DNA of 15,000 bases, taken from NCBI RefSeq assembly GCF_016918785.1, contig NZ_JAFFPT010000023.1, forward strand, positions 1-15,000, read 5' to 3'. The translations under genes were made by a program, and so were the position numbers. Source of the DNA: Leptospira ainazelensis (GTDB lineage: Bacteria > Spirochaetota > Leptospiria > Leptospirales > Leptospiraceae). Positions within the stretch are counted from its first letter, which is position 1; each line of letters starts with the position of its first letter. Under the pieces are notes generated by a model. That model had not been told where the DNA came from. It saw only the letters and a program-made list of their open reading frames with translations, and made no database searches. Positions 6,385 through 13,611 of this stretch are shown in pieces.

Positions 6385-7176
6385 TTAAGATTTCGGAAAC
6401 CAAGGGAAGAAGGCGTTTGTTTTCCGGATGTATTCCTTATACAATTCACCCTTGGATTTTAACTGACCTACTTCGTTCAAGGGAACTCCGGTCACTTTCG
6501 TGAGAAGAATGAACATTACTATCGGAGAGAAAAGCCCGATCCATCCGTAAGGGGAACCGAACGCAAACAAACCGAAGGCCACCCAGATCAACCACTCAAA
6601 GAAATAGTTGGGATGTCTCGAATATCTCCACGGTCCTACGTCGCAGACTTTTCCCTTGTTATCCGGATTCTTCTTAAATTCGTTGAGTTGAAAGTCCGCC
6701 CATGCCTCGCCTAACACCGATACGATAAAAAGAGCAATTCCGAAAATTTCGAAATAATTCGTATTTGGATTGTCGTTGATATTCGGAAAGACAAAAGGAA
6801 GGCTCAAGAATACCGCGAGAATTCCTTGAAACTGAAAGATATTCGTAAAAAACTTTTTATCGACTTGATCTCCGTATTCCTCTCGAAAAGCCGTATAACG
6901 CGGATCCTCGTGTCCGGAGAAAACTCGGGTAACGAGAATAAAAAGTGAAAGCCTCCACCCCCAAAACGCAACGATCGCGGTAATCTGCGCGGTTCTTAAC
7001 GGGAATCCATCACCTAACCAATAGTATACGATTGCAGCTGTGGAAATACAAAGTCCCCAACCGACGTCTACGATCGCGTAGTTGTTTGCCCGTTTTCCGA
7101 ACCACCAAAGAATCGTCATCAAAACGAATACAACGGCCCAAGCTGATAACATGAGAGTTAAAATTTGTAAGAGCAT
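6385..7176 (-). CDS. DUF1295 membrane protein (steroid 5-alpha-reductase-like fold)
   Basis: 263 residues with about six or seven hydrophobic segments. Family signatures: NYAIVDVGWG (32-41), WGWRLSLF (72-79), ADFQLNEFK (160-168), GPWRYSRHPNYFFEW (181-195) and a C-terminal KSKGELYKEYIRKTNAFFPWFP. The SRHPNY motif is shared with NADPH-dependent membrane reductases and isoprenylcysteine methyltransferases, so a membrane reductase or methyl-transfer role on lipids is plausible, but no member of the family fixes the reaction here. ATG 7176 is preceded by AGGAAG. The gene follows the DUF2062 gene by 22 bases, so the two are almost certainly co-transcribed. DUF1295 genes recur beside CFAS and FAD amine-oxidase genes in Proteobacteria. 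Confidence 0.9.
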   Translation of the reverse strand: MLLQILTLMLSAWAVVFVLMTILWWFGKRANNYAIVDVGWGLCISTAAIVYYWLGDGFPLRTAQITAIVAFWGWRLSLFILVTRVFSGHEDPRYTAFREEYGDQVDKKFFTNIFQFQGILAVFLSLPFVFPNINDNPNTNYFEIFGIALFIVSVLGEAWADFQLNEFKKNPDNKGKVCDVGPWRYSRHPNYFFEWLIWVAFGLFAFGSPYGWIGLFSPIVMFILLTKVTGVPLNEVGQLKSKGELYKEYIRKTNAFFPWFPKS

Positions 7177-7198
7177 CGCCTACGACTTCCTGATTGAT

Positions 7199-7720
7199 TT
7201 ATTTTTCTCTTTTCTTCGAATCGAACAACTTTCCCGCTCTTCTCACAAAGGGCAAAAACACAAAATAGAGAAGAATCGAAATCGCCGGTATCCAAACAAG
7301 CCAACCGAGGACGGCATAACCCGCTACGTCGAAAAGACCTTTCGCGATTTTCGAGATATTCTCGACGGCAATGTTCTCCGCCCAATGCAGATCCAGAGGA
7401 ATCCCCAAAACATCGGATCCGGTTTTTAAAAACGGAAAGATCAAAAGGATCTGCAAGGGGTAAACGATATAATTCGCCAATTGAATCGTGACCGGATTCA
7501 ATCGAAGAAATACTCCCAAGATCCCGCAGATCGTCATTGTGGTTCCGATCAAAGGAAACACTCCGAATCCGGCGCCTACGATGATACTCAAGGTGATCTT
7601 TTCCGGTGTGATTCCCGACTTGAGTTCCCTCTTGATAATTTCCAAAACATTCTTCGGCGAGAAGTGTTTTAGAAAATGAAAAACCGATCTTCCGGTTTGG
7701 TGAGAATGTGTTTCTTTCAC
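7199..7720 (-). CDS. DUF2062 membrane protein
   Basis: 173 residues. After a basic N-terminus come SGITPEKITLSIIVGAGFGVFPLIGT (from about residue 35) and RLNPVTIQLANYIVYPLQILLIFPF, which match the DUF2062 pattern, then a helical pair and a basic tail (RRAGKLFDSKKREK). About four membrane segments are expected. The biochemical role of the family is not established. The start is GTG at 7720, because the nearby ATG at 7734 is in another frame and opens only a five-codon reading frame (ATG GTG AGA ATA TCG TGA) whose stop overlaps this GTG by two bases. It sits 46 bases after the long CFAS gene and 22 before the DUF1295 gene. Confidence 0.85.
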   Translation of the reverse strand: MKETHSHQTGRSVFHFLKHFSPKNVLEIIKRELKSGITPEKITLSIIVGAGFGVFPLIGTTMTICGILGVFLRLNPVTIQLANYIVYPLQILLIFPFLKTGSDVLGIPLDLHWAENIAVENISKIAKGLFDVAGYAVLGWLVWIPAISILLYFVFLPFVRRAGKLFDSKKREK

Positions 7721-7766
7721 GATATTCTCACCATTCTTTTTGAATTCTCCTTTTGAAATCCATTTT

Positions 7767-9065
7767 TCAAAGGGAGAGATTATTCGGTCTTGTATAGACG
7801 ACTTGAACCACGCTGATGTTTTTCATCGAGAACGCCGCCGCACAGTATGAAAAATAATATCTCCACTTCCGAATAAAGGATTCGTTAAATCCCATGTCCC
7901 GAATCAGCGCAAGATTGGAATCGAATGTTTTTAACCAAGTCATCAACGTATAATCGTATTTTATTCCGATATCTTCCAGAGAATAGAGATGAAAGTCTCC
8001 GGTCTTGTTGATAGCTTGATTGATTCTTGCGATCGACGGTAAAAGAGATCCTGGAAATATATGTTTCTGAATAAAATCCACACCTTTGCGAAAGGATTCG
8101 TATCGCGCATCCGGACTTGTGATGATTTGATGCACCATAAGCCCGTTCTTTTTTAGAACACGGTTGCACATCGCGAAAAAGGCTTCGAAGTATTCGTGCC
8201 CGACCGCCTCTAGCATTTCCACCGTAACAAGTTTATCGTAAGAACCTTGAATTTTTCGATAATCGTCTTTTTTTACTTCGATCCGATCCGACAATCCTTC
8301 GTCTTTGATCTTCTTAGTAGAATAACGATATTGTTCTTCGGAAATCGTATAAGTTGTCACTTTACACCCGAAATTTTTCGCGGCATATATGGACAACCCG
8401 GCCCATCCGGTTCCGATCTCTAAAAGATGATCTGTCGGTTTGAGTTGAAGTTTTTTGCAAAGAATTTCCAGCTTCGCAAGTTGCGCCTGTTCGAGCGTCT
8501 CTTCCATAGTACGGAAGTAGGCGCAAGAATAAGTCATGGTCGTATCTAAAAATTTATTATAGAAGTCGTTACCTAGATCATAGTGTTCTACTATGTTCTT
8601 CTTACTCCCTCGAATTGAGTTTTTTCGAAAGAGATGCAGGAGTCTACTGCCTATATTTGTCAAACTCAAGTGAGCAAATTTGTTTTTACTACCGCTTACG
8701 GAGGGAGAATTTTCCAAATTGTAGATGAACCACGAGATTACCGCTCTGATATCGTCAGTATCCCAATCTCCATCCATATAAGATTCGGAAAAACCGAGAT
8801 CGCCGTTCAAAACCGTCTTTTTAAAAAAAATCGAATTGTGAATGTGGACGATTCCTTTGTGAAACTCCGGAGGATCGTCGCTTTCCGGATTTCCGAGATA
8901 TGCCTTTTCTCCGTTCGGCAATACCAAACGAATCGAACCTCTTTGCATCGAAGATAACGCTTTAAAAAAAAGATTCTTATAAAATCCGAACGAATTGGAT
9001 TCGGCGGTTGTTATCGTTATTTCCGAATCCTGAAATTTTAAATTGGACTCAGTGGTTCTTTCCAA
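7767..9065 (-). CDS. cfa: Cyclopropane-fatty-acyl-phospholipid synthase family methyltransferase, long form
   Basis: 432 residues. The family modifies double bonds of acyl chains in membrane phospholipids with SAM. It carries an N-terminal domain (about 40-150, with FSESYMDGDWDTDD at 92-105), then HYDLGNDFY (161-169), MTYSCAYF (177-184), the SAM loop LLEIGTGWAG (214-223), VEMLEAVGHE (282-291), FIQKHIFPGSLLPS (331-344) and YCAAAF with Cys408 matching the conserved late Cys of E. coli Cfa. The start is TTG at 9065 with a strong AAGGAG six bases upstream; no ATG occurs before residue 40. It overlaps the DUF1365 gene by 17 bases. Whether the product is a cyclopropane or a methyl-branched chain cannot be told from sequence. 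Confidence 0.93.
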   Translation of the reverse strand: MERTTESNLKFQDSEITITTAESNSFGFYKNLFFKALSSMQRGSIRLVLPNGEKAYLGNPESDDPPEFHKGIVHIHNSIFFKKTVLNGDLGFSESYMDGDWDTDDIRAVISWFIYNLENSPSVSGSKNKFAHLSLTNIGSRLLHLFRKNSIRGSKKNIVEHYDLGNDFYNKFLDTTMTYSCAYFRTMEETLEQAQLAKLEILCKKLQLKPTDHLLEIGTGWAGLSIYAAKNFGCKVTTYTISEEQYRYSTKKIKDEGLSDRIEVKKDDYRKIQGSYDKLVTVEMLEAVGHEYFEAFFAMCNRVLKKNGLMVHQIITSPDARYESFRKGVDFIQKHIFPGSLLPSIARINQAINKTGDFHLYSLEDIGIKYDYTLMTWLKTFDSNLALIRDMGFNESFIRKWRYYFSYCAAAFSMKNISVVQVVYTRPNNLSL

Positions 9066-9825
9066 GATGAACTCCTTTTTGCAGATCCGTATTTTCTTCT
9101 TTTTTAATAAAAGGCAGGCCCTTAAGATATAATCTCAATGCCTGCCAATGAATCAGAACAATTACTTTGACTGTTACGAGCGGATATCGGAGGAACATTC
9201 TTAGTAAATTTATATCAGAAAGTTCTAATTTGGTGCCGGAGTAAGTAGTCACCATGACCGCCTTATCTTCCTCCAAAACGTCGATGCGAATATTCAAACC
9301 TTCTTTCGACGGCCTCAGAGTGAATTCAAACTCGGATTTCAATCCTACAAACGGAGAGACGTAGAAGAATTTGCCGGTTTTCAAACGGAAGGCGCCGTCT
9401 TTCCAAGTTTCCTTTCCCAGGAAAAACGGTTTTTGTTCTCCAAAGGTGTTCCCCACTTCGGCGACGGCACAGAGTGGTTCGTCATTCTCCCCATAAAAAT
9501 AGTAAAATGAAACGGGATTGAATACATAACCCAAAATGCGGACGTTAGTTATCAAAATCGCTTTTTGAATTGTCTCCGAAACTCCGTTTTGTTTCAAATA
9601 TTCTAATATATTCTCTTTTACTTTCGTTTTTCCAAAACCTAAATGATCTTTTGCGGAGAACCGAAAAAGAGATCGTCGCTCCACGCCAAAAAGCCGAAGT
9701 TTTTCATCCAGAGTCTGCAGTTCGTCCAGATCCAACGCAAACGTAAATATCCCGTAGCTAAAGCGGTTCTTCCGAGGAGACCGGCGATCGTGCATCACCT
9801 TTGCTTGAATGATATAGGAGTTCAA
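9049..9825 (-). CDS. DUF1365 protein
   Basis: 258 residues from the chosen start. Family marks: the opening NSYIIQAKVMHDRRSPRKNRF, LDLDEL (31-36), RILGYVFNPVSFYYFYG (96-112), EVGNTFGE (123-130), FFYVSPF and IHWQALRLYLKGLPF near the end. A GTG-type frame begins upstream at 9876, but DUF1365 proteins begin right at the NSYI segment. There TTG (9825-9823) overlaps the TGA stop of the FAD gene as TTGA, with AAGG upstream. That arrangement implies translational coupling. The function of the family is unproven; it recurs next to FAD amine-oxidase and CFAS genes and is presumed to act in lipid modification. Confidence 0.9.
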   Translation of the reverse strand: MNSYIIQAKVMHDRRSPRKNRFSYGIFTFALDLDELQTLDEKLRLFGVERRSLFRFSAKDHLGFGKTKVKENILEYLKQNGVSETIQKAILITNVRILGYVFNPVSFYYFYGENDEPLCAVAEVGNTFGEQKPFFLGKETWKDGAFRLKTGKFFYVSPFVGLKSEFEFTLRPSKEGLNIRIDVLEEDKAVMVTTYSGTKLELSDINLLRMFLRYPLVTVKVIVLIHWQALRLYLKGLPFIKKEENTDLQKGVHLGKNH

Positions 9826-11180
9826 TCCCAAACCTTTTTGCCCAAAACGATTTCGCTCAGTTCTTTCGCCGACCAAAATGCGTCCTCGTGAAATCCGTTG
9901 CGAAAATAACTTCCGCAGAAAAACACGTTTCCCTCCCGATTGAGTTCGGATAATCGTTGTTGAGCCTTTAAAGATCCTACGCTGAATAAGGGATGATCAT
10001 ATTCAATTTCCTGAATGATTTTTTTTCGGTCCACGGTTCCGGGATCGTTGATGGAAACGTAATAATTTTTCTTTTTAGAGACCCCTTGCAGAGAATTCAT
10101 CCAATAAACGGTAAACGGCCTGAAACGTCCGTTTATCTTTTCGATCCGATAATTCCAGGAAGACCACGATATTTTTGTCTTTGGCATTGAAACATCGTCC
10201 GTGTGCAAAGTTGCTATATTCTTCTGGTATTCGAATTCTTTCAGAAGTTCCTTTTGTAAGGAGGTCGGAGTTTTCAAAAGTTTGAGAGAGGTATCCGCGT
10301 GTGTCGCGAGAATCACTTTATCGAAGACGCTCGATTTTCCGTTTTTCAAAGTCACTCTCACTTTCTTTCCGACATTTTCTACGGAACGAACGGCGGAATT
10401 CAGTTGAAAGCGTTCTTTTATAGGAGCCGTTAATCGTTTAACATATTCCCTAGATCCGCCGTCGACCGTGTACCATTGATGTTGTGTATCCAATCCCATA
10501 AAGCCGTGATTTAGAAAAAAACGTACCAAACCGTAGACCGGAAATCGGAGCATAAGATCGTCCGGAGTGGACCAGACAGCGGAGCTCATGGGAACAAGAT
10601 AGTAATCCAGAAGATCGCGATGATATTCTTTTTTTATGATATACTCTTCGAGAGTCCAATCCATGTATTCGGAATTCTCTAAAATCTTTGGAGCTTCTTT
10701 GTTAAATCGGTTTATGTTGTACAAAAGTCTTAGGAATTTATAATTAAAAAAATTCTTTCTTTGAGCAAAAAGACCGTTGATTCCGGAACCGCAGAATTCC
10801 AAACCTTCGGGTATGTGTTGTACACTAAAGGACATGGACGATTTTTTTGTGGGTACGTTCAATTCTTCAAAGAGTCGTTTGAGATTCGGATACGTAACGT
10901 GATTGAAGACGATAAATCCTGTATCGATCGGAATTTTCACCCCGTCCTCATCCACGTCGGCCGTATTCGTATGGCCGCCGATGTAGGACCCTTTTTCAAA
11001 GATTGTAAGATCGAATTCTTTTTGTAAAAAATGGGCGCAACCCATTCCGGCAATACCGGTTCCGATGATCGCTAAGGATTCTTTCTTCTTTTCAGTTTTG
11101 CTCTGGGCAGAAATTTTTTTCCCAGAAATTTTCTTTTTAAAAACCGTTTCCCCGGTTTCTTTTTTTACATTCTTTTTCAA
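9822..11180 (-). CDS. FAD-dependent amine-oxidase-like protein (NAD(P)-binding Rossmann type)
   Basis: 452 residues. The flavin-binding loop LAIIGTGIAGMG (36-47), the acidic ribose-binding Glu62 in TIFEKGSYIGGHTNT, and the C-terminal VFFCGSYFRNGFHEDAFWSAKEL are typical of the amine oxidase/phytoene desaturase-like proteins found beside DUF1365 and CFAS genes. A flavin oxidation or desaturation of lipid acyl chains is the likely role. The start is TTG at 11180: an in-frame TAG lies two codons upstream, and no ATG, GTG or TTG occurs before the flavin loop. The protein therefore truly has a lysine-rich N-terminal extension (13 Lys in the first 35 residues). It is the first gene of the cluster. 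Confidence 0.9.
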   Translation of the reverse strand: MKKNVKKETGETVFKKKISGKKISAQSKTEKKKESLAIIGTGIAGMGCAHFLQKEFDLTIFEKGSYIGGHTNTADVDEDGVKIPIDTGFIVFNHVTYPNLKRLFEELNVPTKKSSMSFSVQHIPEGLEFCGSGINGLFAQRKNFFNYKFLRLLYNINRFNKEAPKILENSEYMDWTLEEYIIKKEYHRDLLDYYLVPMSSAVWSTPDDLMLRFPVYGLVRFFLNHGFMGLDTQHQWYTVDGGSREYVKRLTAPIKERFQLNSAVRSVENVGKKVRVTLKNGKSSVFDKVILATHADTSLKLLKTPTSLQKELLKEFEYQKNIATLHTDDVSMPKTKISWSSWNYRIEKINGRFRPFTVYWMNSLQGVSKKKNYYVSINDPGTVDRKKIIQEIEYDHPLFSVGSLKAQQRLSELNREGNVFFCGSYFRNGFHEDAFWSAKELSEIVLGKKVWD

Positions 11181-11204
11181 GAACTACCCGTCCTTTCTTT
11201 GTGT

Positions 11205-11210
11205 ATAATA
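11205..11210 (-). promoter_or_regulatory. Possible -10 element of the lipid-modification operon
   Basis: TATTAT on the minus strand lies about 25 bases before the TTG start of the FAD gene, leaving a short leader that contains AAAGGA. No -35 close to the sigma-70 consensus lies 16-18 bases upstream, so the promoter may need an activator or another sigma factor, or may be elsewhere. Confidence 0.3.
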
Positions 11211-11282
11211 GACAGGAAGAATCCGTTCGGATGCGAAAAAAACTTTCCAAAAATAATTTCAATTTCGTTTCACTTGTAATTC

Positions 11283-11316
11283 AAAAAGATACAAGCGTTG
11301 TTTCTTTCCTATCTTT
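11283..11316 (-). terminator. Weak terminator-like hairpin after the YqaA-like gene
   Basis: On the minus strand AAAGATA and TATCTTT are perfect 7-base arms around an 18-base loop. They begin two bases after the YqaA-like stop and are followed by extra Ts. The stem is A/T-rich and the loop long, so termination may be partial. Confidence 0.35.
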
Positions 11317-11318
11317 GA

Positions 11319-11780
11319 TCAAACGTTCACAAAGCTATATGCAAGAACGATGTAACGAGCGATACGAAGTATGAAGACAATCGGAATAAAGAAGGCTAAC
11401 CTTTGTCTAAAGAAACCGGAAAGAATCGTAATCGGATCTCCAACGATCGGCAGAAACGAAAGCACTAAAATAAAATGTCCCCAGGTCTCCATTTTGAGAG
11501 CGATATAAGAATAGAGTTTGGATTCTTCGATCTTAGTTTCCACTCCGGAACGGAACCAAGAGCCCAAGCCGTAGTTGACGATACAAGCTGAACAATTTCC
11601 GATCGATGCCCAGAGGACGGCTTCCCCTACGGGAAGTCCGGACACCACGGCCAAAACCAGCGCAGCTTCCGAACTGAAAGGGAGGATCGTCGCCGCCGCA
11701 AAAGAAACGATAGCGAGTCCCGGTCCTCCGTAAAGAGGAATTAGTTTTGTTAACATTTCCCAAAAGCCTGGTTCTGACAT
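11319..11780 (-). CDS. YqaA/DedA-like (VTT domain) inner-membrane protein
   Basis: 153 residues with four or five hydrophobic segments. The segment AAATILPFSSEAALVLAVVSG (28-48), followed by ASIGNCSACIVNYGLG (58-73), matches the YqaA branch of the DedA/SNARE-associated family, whose wider members act in lipid-carrier flipping and membrane homeostasis. The later LSFLPIVGDPITILSGFFR is the conserved Gly-Asp-Pro loop of the family. ATG 11780 is preceded by GGGAA. It lies upstream of the lipid-modification operon on the same strand with a 138-base gap containing a hairpin and a -10-like element, so it is probably a separate transcript. A membrane role fits the neighbourhood but no specific link is shown. 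Confidence 0.85.
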   Translation of the reverse strand: MSEPGFWEMLTKLIPLYGGPGLAIVSFAAATILPFSSEAALVLAVVSGLPVGEAVLWASIGNCSACIVNYGLGSWFRSGVETKIEESKLYSYIALKMETWGHFILVLSFLPIVGDPITILSGFFRQRLAFFIPIVFILRIARYIVLAYSFVNV

Positions 11781-12110
11781 TCGTGGTTCCCGTTTGATTC
11801 TATAAAATCGAATTCTTAGACGCCGTTTTCGTTCCCATTCTTTTCATAGAATCGGAATATACATCCGGAAAAGTCGGATTCTTTTTTTCAATTTGGAACC
11901 CAATGTTCATCTTTTTGATCTTACCGGATAGAGCAAAATAAAATCAAAGCCGATATTTCAATCATCTATCCACTTTGATTCGCTTCCGACGTCAAAAAAC
12001 GATGTCTACTCGTCATAATACGCCTACTTTCGTTTTTAAAAACAACACGATCGGCCGGCCCCGTAAAACGCTCGGACTTTCATAAAAATCAAACTTTTTG
12101 TCCATTTCGC
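11781..12110. other. Gene-free spacer with small inverted repeats
   Basis: No gene called. It contains ATCCG/CGGAT (11863-11879) followed by seven Ts, a weak + strand terminator shape with no gene before it, and AATCAAAG/CTTTGATT (11942-11980) around 23 bases. A 27-codon frame at 12002-12085 lacks a ribosome site. The stretch near 12075-12103 (ACTTTC...AATCAAACTTTTTG) faintly resembles the middle of the dispersed repeat. Confidence 0.4.
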
Positions 12111-12140
12111 TTAACAATTTGTAGTTTATAAATTTATAAT
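12111..12140 (+). promoter_or_regulatory. Promoter with overlapping palindrome, upstream of the beta-barrel gene
   Basis: TTAACA (12111-12116) and a perfect TATAAT (12135-12140) are 18 bases apart. The 14-base perfect palindrome TTATAAATTTATAA (12126-12139) covers most of the -10, a good position for a repressor. A start near 12147 gives a leader of about 158 bases. Confidence 0.55.
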
Positions 12141-12256
12141 ACTTATTAACCTTTAGAATACCGACCTGTTATCGCTTAAAAGAACATAAGACCCAATATC
12201 TAATTATCATAAGCCAATCATAAATACTAAAACCGGGAATCGACTGAAACTTTTTT

Positions 12257-12275
12257 TAGGAACCTTTCGGTCCTA
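12257..12275 (+). promoter_or_regulatory. Small hairpin in the leader of the beta-barrel gene
   Basis: TAGGAACC (12257-12264) and GGTCCTA (12269-12275) pair with one bulged A and a four-base loop. A T run precedes it, so it is not a terminator. It ends about 30 bases before ATG 12305 and might affect translation or RNA stability. Confidence 0.35.
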
Positions 12276-12304
12276 GACACATCAAACAAGTATGGTGGAC
12301 ATCA

Positions 12305-13042
12305 ATGAAGAAAGAATATTCTATTTTTTTAATAGGATTGGCCTGCACCTTATCCCCTGCCGCTACCGTTTTTGGCGAAGGGGAACCTGAAAATGTTTCG
12401 GCTCAATACGCTCCCTGGACTTTGAAAATCGGAGGAGGAATCGGCCACGCGGAAGACGTTAAATACAAAGAAAACGAAGGAAAAACGAATAACTATCGTC
12501 TCTCCGCGGAATACAATCCTCGCTACTTCGGTTTTGAATTTGGGATTACACATAAGGCATTTTCTCTCAGCGTTCCCGCGCAGACAGACCATATCTTGCC
12601 GTATCTGACCTACATAAATATCGGCAGAAACGGAAATCTATCAAACGAAACCATGTACAATACCTTTGTTGCAGCCGGAGATCCGTTGCGGGATAGAAAC
12701 CATTTTTCGCTTACGTTCCTCGATGTCGGTCCGACGTTTCACATGAGACCTGGGAAAACGTTCGATCCATATATTTCTATCGGAGCGGGAACAACGGGGT
12801 TCGATAGATTCGCTTCCTATCGCGGCTTCGCTCGGTTAGGATTTAAGATCAACTTCGACCGTTTTTTTATTTTTACGGAGGCGGAAGGATCCGCCATTAA
12901 CAGATATTATGCGAGGGATTTACGGATTCACTACAACGACTATTCCGGAATGGTCGGTGTCGGTTTTCATTTTGGAGGTGGTGAAGAATCGCCGCTGCCC
13001 GACAAAAAAGAAGAGCCAGTCGAAAAGGTATCCTCTTTCTAA
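12305..13042 (+). CDS. Outer-membrane beta-barrel protein
   Basis: 245 residues. A signal peptide (MKKEY, hydrophobic core to about residue 20) likely ends after VFG (22-24). The mature part alternates hydrophobic and polar residues in about eight aromatic-rich strands: WTLKIGGGIG (38-47), RYFGFEFGITH, HFSLTFLDVGPTFHM, YISIGAGTTGF, FARLGFKINF, FFIFTEAEGS and MVGVGFHFGG. This fits a small eight-stranded OmpA/OmpW-like barrel. A charged tail of about 20 residues (EESPLPDKKEEPVEK...) follows the last strand, so the usual C-terminal aromatic is not terminal (Phe245 does end the chain). GGTGG precedes the ATG. Ligand or host-binding role unknown. Confidence 0.8.
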   Translation: MKKEYSIFLIGLACTLSPAATVFGEGEPENVSAQYAPWTLKIGGGIGHAEDVKYKENEGKTNNYRLSAEYNPRYFGFEFGITHKAFSLSVPAQTDHILPYLTYINIGRNGNLSNETMYNTFVAAGDPLRDRNHFSLTFLDVGPTFHMRPGKTFDPYISIGAGTTGFDRFASYRGFARLGFKINFDRFFIFTEAEGSAINRYYARDLRIHYNDYSGMVGVGFHFGGGEESPLPDKKEEPVEKVSSF

Positions 13043-13074
13043 CGATCGGTTATTCCGGTATACTATCCTTTTTA

Positions 13075-13107
13075 CAAGGAGGTCGTTTCCGTCGACGATT
13101 CTCCTTG
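13075..13107. repeat. Stem-loop between convergent genes, no T run
   Basis: CAAGGAG (13075-13081) pairs with CTCCTTG (13101-13107), and inside this TCGT (13083-13086) pairs with ACGA (13095-13098) around an eight-base loop. It sits in the 95-base gap between convergent genes. Neither strand has a T run right after it, so it may be a poor terminator or an RNA 3'-end structure. Confidence 0.45.
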
Positions 13108-13137
13108 GACCGTTTCTCCATCTAAAAATCTCCGCGG

Positions 13138-13587
13138 TCATTCGAATTGAGGATCAGGGATTTGTATCATACGGATGTATTTTTTATAACGGGCCGGAAT
13201 CGTATAACCCAGGACGTATCTCTGACAATACAAACCGGATTCGGAACTTTTTTCCACGAGTTTATATTCCACCGAGCCTGAAAACAGTTTCCGAAATTCC
13301 GTTTCGGACAGTTCGATCCTCATTTGTTTGGAATTTATAGAATCGGTTTCCGTTCCTAAAATTCTGATTTTATCTTTGTTCAAAACGGAAACGAGAATTT
13401 TGATTTTATTCCCTTTAGCAGCGAGTCTCAGGTCCAAGATTAATTTTTGCCGATCCAGAGGAGGACATTCCATTCTGCTTTCGCCACTTTCCTGGGCGAA
13501 AGCCGCCCGATTCGAATCAAAAGAATCCAAACAAAAACAACAATAGAAAAGAAAGAAGATTCGTTTTTTGGTCGGTGTGGTTCGCAA
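13138..13587 (-). CDS. Small exported protein of unknown function
   Basis: 149 residues. A signal peptide is clear: a basic start (TKKR), the hydrophobic core IFFLFYCCFCL, and a probable cleavage after AFA near residue 31. The mature part has two isolated cysteines (in MECPP and LYCQRY) that might form a disulfide, and strand-like stretches. I do not recognise a family. The start is TTG at 13587, with GAGG upstream; the only in-frame ATG (Met39, MECPP) would remove the signal peptide. It lies 97 bases after pyrF on the same strand and is convergent with the beta-barrel gene. A promoter is suggested upstream (TTGGAT, 16 bases, TATCAT on the minus strand, about 13648-13621). Confidence 0.7.
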   Translation of the reverse strand: MRTTPTKKRIFFLFYCCFCLDSFDSNRAAFAQESGESRMECPPLDRQKLILDLRLAAKGNKIKILVSVLNKDKIRILGTETDSINSKQMRIELSETEFRKLFSGSVEYKLVEKSSESGLYCQRYVLGYTIPARYKKYIRMIQIPDPQFE

Positions 13588-13611
13588 GATTGCAACCTCA
13601 GGATCGAATTC

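Noticed and set aside
9826..9876. Longer N-terminus for the DUF1365 protein
   Set aside because: The extra 17 residues lie wholly inside the FAD gene and have no match to the family opening; the TTG at 9825 with stop-start overlap fits better.
11181..11260. ECF sigma promoter for the lipid cluster (GAAC and GTCTA on the minus strand)
   Set aside because: The two elements are only 11 bases apart, too close for an ECF promoter.
11863..11888. ATCCG/CGGAT hairpin with T run on the + strand
   Set aside because: The stem is only five pairs and no + strand gene precedes it, so it is not called as a terminator.
12002..12085. 27-codon frame ending near GRPRKTLGLS
   Set aside because: No ribosome site, no promoter close by and no supporting feature; chance is the simpler explanation.
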